From contig JAHDXS010000002.1 of the NCBI GenBank assembly GCA_023384135.1, forward strand, positions 434,001 to 498,000: a stretch of 64,000 nt of DNA, written 5' to 3'. How positions within the stretch are numbered: position 1 is the first letter of the stretch; the number at the start of each line of letters is the position of its first letter. The DNA comes from Alphaproteobacteria bacterium (GTDB taxonomy: Bacteria > Pseudomonadota > Alphaproteobacteria > Micavibrionales > Micavibrionaceae). The notes beneath the pieces were generated by a model that worked only from the letters and a program-made list of their open reading frames with translations, had not been told where the DNA came from and did no database searches. Positions 62,503 to 64,000 of the stretch are shown here, piece by piece. A program made the position numbers and the translations under genes.

Positions 62503-63352
62503 CCTTTTTGCTTTTATCACAGAACCACTTGCGCATGAATTTATGCAGCGTGCCTTGCTCATGTCGCTGCTGATCGCGATCGTATGCTCGATCTTTTCCT
62601 GCTTTCTGGTTCTAAAAGGCTGGTCCCTGATGGGGGATGCTGTATCACATGCCGTTTTGCCGGGGCTGGCCTTGGCGTTCATGGCCGGTATCCCGCTGGG
62701 CGTCGGCGCCTTTGCCGCGGGCATCTTCTGTGCTTTGGCAACCGGATACCTAAAGGAACACAGCCGAATAAAAGAAGATGCCTTAATGGGAATTGTCTTC
62801 TCAGGAATGTTTGCTTTTGGCCTAGTCCTGATAACAAGAATTGAAACAGACGTGCATTTGATGCACGTCCTTTTCGGAAATGTCCTAGGCATTTCAAAAG
62901 AGGAGCTTTTAAGTGCGGGCATTATCGCAGCACTTTGCTCGGCCATTATGCTCATAAAGCGAAAAGACTTTATGCTTTATTGTTTTGATCCTGCCTATGC
63001 CGGCGTAATCGGCCTTCCCGTAAAAAGCCTTCACTTCGCATTACTGATTTTGCTTTCGCTGACCATCGTTTCATCTCTGAAAGCTGCGGGCATTATTCTG
63101 GTTATCGCTATGCTAATCGCACCCGGCGCAATTGGCTTCATGCTCAGTCAATCCTTTGACCGTATGTTGCTAATCGCGCTCGGCGCCTCTGTCTTCTCCT
63201 GCATGACCGGGACGATTCTCAGCTATCACATGGATGCGGCCACCGCACCGCTGATCGTTGTGATACAGGCCGGGTTGTTTTTACTAGCGCTGACTTTTGA
63301 GAAATTCCACAGAACGACAAGAGAAAGGCTCATAAATGGGAAAGAAGCCTGA
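62495..63352 (+). CDS. manganese ABC transporter permease 2
   Basis: 285 residues, ABC-3 family, about eight helices: [20 protein letters not shown] and VLPGLALAFMAGIPLGVGAF match the first permease closely. GIILVIAMLIAPGAIGFMLS is the late channel motif. Overlaps both neighbours by a few bases. Confidence 0.94.
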   Translation: MDSLFAFITEPLAHEFMQRALLMSLLIAIVCSIFSCFLVLKGWSLMGDAVSHAVLPGLALAFMAGIPLGVGAFAAGIFCALATGYLKEHSRIKEDALMGIVFSGMFAFGLVLITRIETDVHLMHVLFGNVLGISKEELLSAGIIAALCSAIMLIKRKDFMLYCFDPAYAGVIGLPVKSLHFALLILLSLTIVSSLKAAGIILVIAMLIAPGAIGFMLSQSFDRMLLIALGASVFSCMTGTILSYHMDAATAPLIVVIQAGLFLLALTFEKFHRTTRERLINGKEA

Positions 63353-63767
63353 TGCAAAGCTTGCAGACCCAAAAGTACAGGCAAGCTGGTTCGCGCGTGT
63401 CCGTCAAGCACACCAGACGGAGACAACAGAAGATTATGTTGAGCTGATTGCCGATTTGATTGAAGTTCAGCAAGAAGCCCGCCTCAGCGATCTGGCCGCG
63501 CGTTTAGGCGTCGCACATCCGACAGCGAATAAAGTTGTCAGCCGCCTTAAAGAGGAAGGGTACATAGAAAGCCAGCCTTACCGCTCCATATTCCTAACAG
63601 ATAAGGGCAGAAAACTGGCGAAAAAATGCAAAGAACGTCATCAGATCGTATTAGATTTTCTTATACGTCTGGGCGTCGATCCCGAAGCCGCAGAATTTGA
63701 TGCGGAAGGCATTGAGCATCATATCAGTGAAAAAACACTCCAAATTATGAAAAAATTTGGAAATTAG
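63336..63767 (+). CDS. mntR: MntR-like manganese-dependent repressor (DtxR family)
   Basis: 143 residues. The N-terminal QAHQTETTEDYVELIADLIE is characteristic of E. coli-type MntR, followed by the HTH AARLGVAHPTANKVVSRLKE, wing GYIESQPYRSIFLTDKGRKL, and metal-binding KERHQIVLDFLIRLGV and EGIEHHISEKTL. Its presence at the end of the operon indicates feedback control by Mn(II) at the operator near 59781. Confidence 0.93.
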   Translation: MGKKPDAKLADPKVQASWFARVRQAHQTETTEDYVELIADLIEVQQEARLSDLAARLGVAHPTANKVVSRLKEEGYIESQPYRSIFLTDKGRKLAKKCKERHQIVLDFLIRLGVDPEAAEFDAEGIEHHISEKTLQIMKKFGN

Positions 63768-64000
63768 GAATAGCATGGACACTCAGGGTCTGTATTTTAC
63801 TTTTTTGTAAAACGGAAAGATCCGAAGCTACAACATCTGTCGCGCGAACTCCTGACTTCATTCACTCGTTACACCGACCCTCATGGTTGAAAGCCTCTGC
63901 GCGCAGCCCCCCAAAAAAGCCCCCATTTTCATCAGATCCGGGCGGACAGCATCGGATGACCTTGGGCGCATTATAGCGCAAAAGCCTTGGTTTTCCTGTG
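63768..64000. other. right-edge region without a supported gene
   Basis: No convincing start or family. A plus frame of about 37 codons (near 63790-63892) and a minus frame open at the edge look protein-like but are too short to call. A TTTTAC/GTAAAA dyad near 63796-63813 may end the mnt operon weakly. Confidence 0.4.

Noticed and set aside
63790-64000. Short protein-like frames at the right edge
   Set aside because: No start, family or ribosome site, and the sequence is cut by the window edge.

Overview
This window is chromosomal DNA of an alphaproteobacterium. The evidence is a ccoNOQP-GHIS (fix-type) cbb3 oxidase cluster, a DUF1674 gene, a small SRP RNA next to dnaX-ybaB, a ROSE thermometer on an hsp20 gene, ELM1-family and DagK-like genes, and an MnhEFG/B/C/D-type antiporter cluster. 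The genus cannot be fixed from sequence alone; a Micavibrio-like or other deep-branching relative is only a guess. No insertion sequence, CRISPR array or prophage is visible. There is one tRNA (Thr, CGT) and one SRP RNA.

Layout. 1-4.5 kb: a chromate transporter running off the left edge and a three-module lysophospholipid flippase/acyltransferase/acyl-ACP synthetase fusion. 4.5-5.5 kb: an AT-rich gap that ends in a compact, strongly structured element. 5.5-14.3 kb: an unusual cluster made of a divergent PEP-carboxylase-like protein, a RimK-like ATP-grasp ligase, a 52-aa membrane peptide, a pyruvate/oxaloacetate carboxyltransferase with no biotin domain, an orphan protein and a putative HExxH metallopeptidase. 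14.3-19.3 kb: hsp20 under CIRCE plus ROSE control, a PadR/HAAS pair, an RTX repeat protein and a subtilase-like protein with a P domain. 19.3-22.7 kb: rimK-rimB, an LRAT/NlpC-like protein, a Sel1-like protein and OmpW. 22.7-32.3 kb: the complete cbb3 oxidase and assembly operon with its divergent Crp/Fnr regulator and an Fnr box between them. 32.4-39.8 kb: a nine-gene Mnh/Mrp-like complex with three large antiporter-type subunits. 40-53 kb: secreted proteins, tRNA-Thr, an EF-hand protein, ffs-dnaX-ybaB-xthA, a second ybaB with DUF1674, rsmB, metF, an ELM1-like gene, a lipoprotein and a lipid kinase. 53.5-59 kb: a chaperone-usher pilus locus with two DUF4402 subunits and an usher carrying a C-terminal SPOR domain. 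59.7-63.8 kb: a manganese ABC transporter with a MntR-like regulator.

How the parts work together. The oxidase operon is a microaerobic respiration module, very probably switched by the divergent Fnr-type protein. The Mnh-like complex handles proton/cation exchange. The Mn transporter closes a feedback loop with its own repressor. The main novelty candidates are the 5.5-14.3 kb carboxylase/ligase/peptidase cluster with its upstream RNA-like element, the usher-SPOR fusion, the double-regulated hsp20, a predicted dnaX slippage site that would make a gamma subunit, and a probable AUA start in the antiporter operon. Three small genes not found by simple length-limited ORF calling are reported: ccoQ, a DUF1674 gene and a 52-aa membrane peptide.
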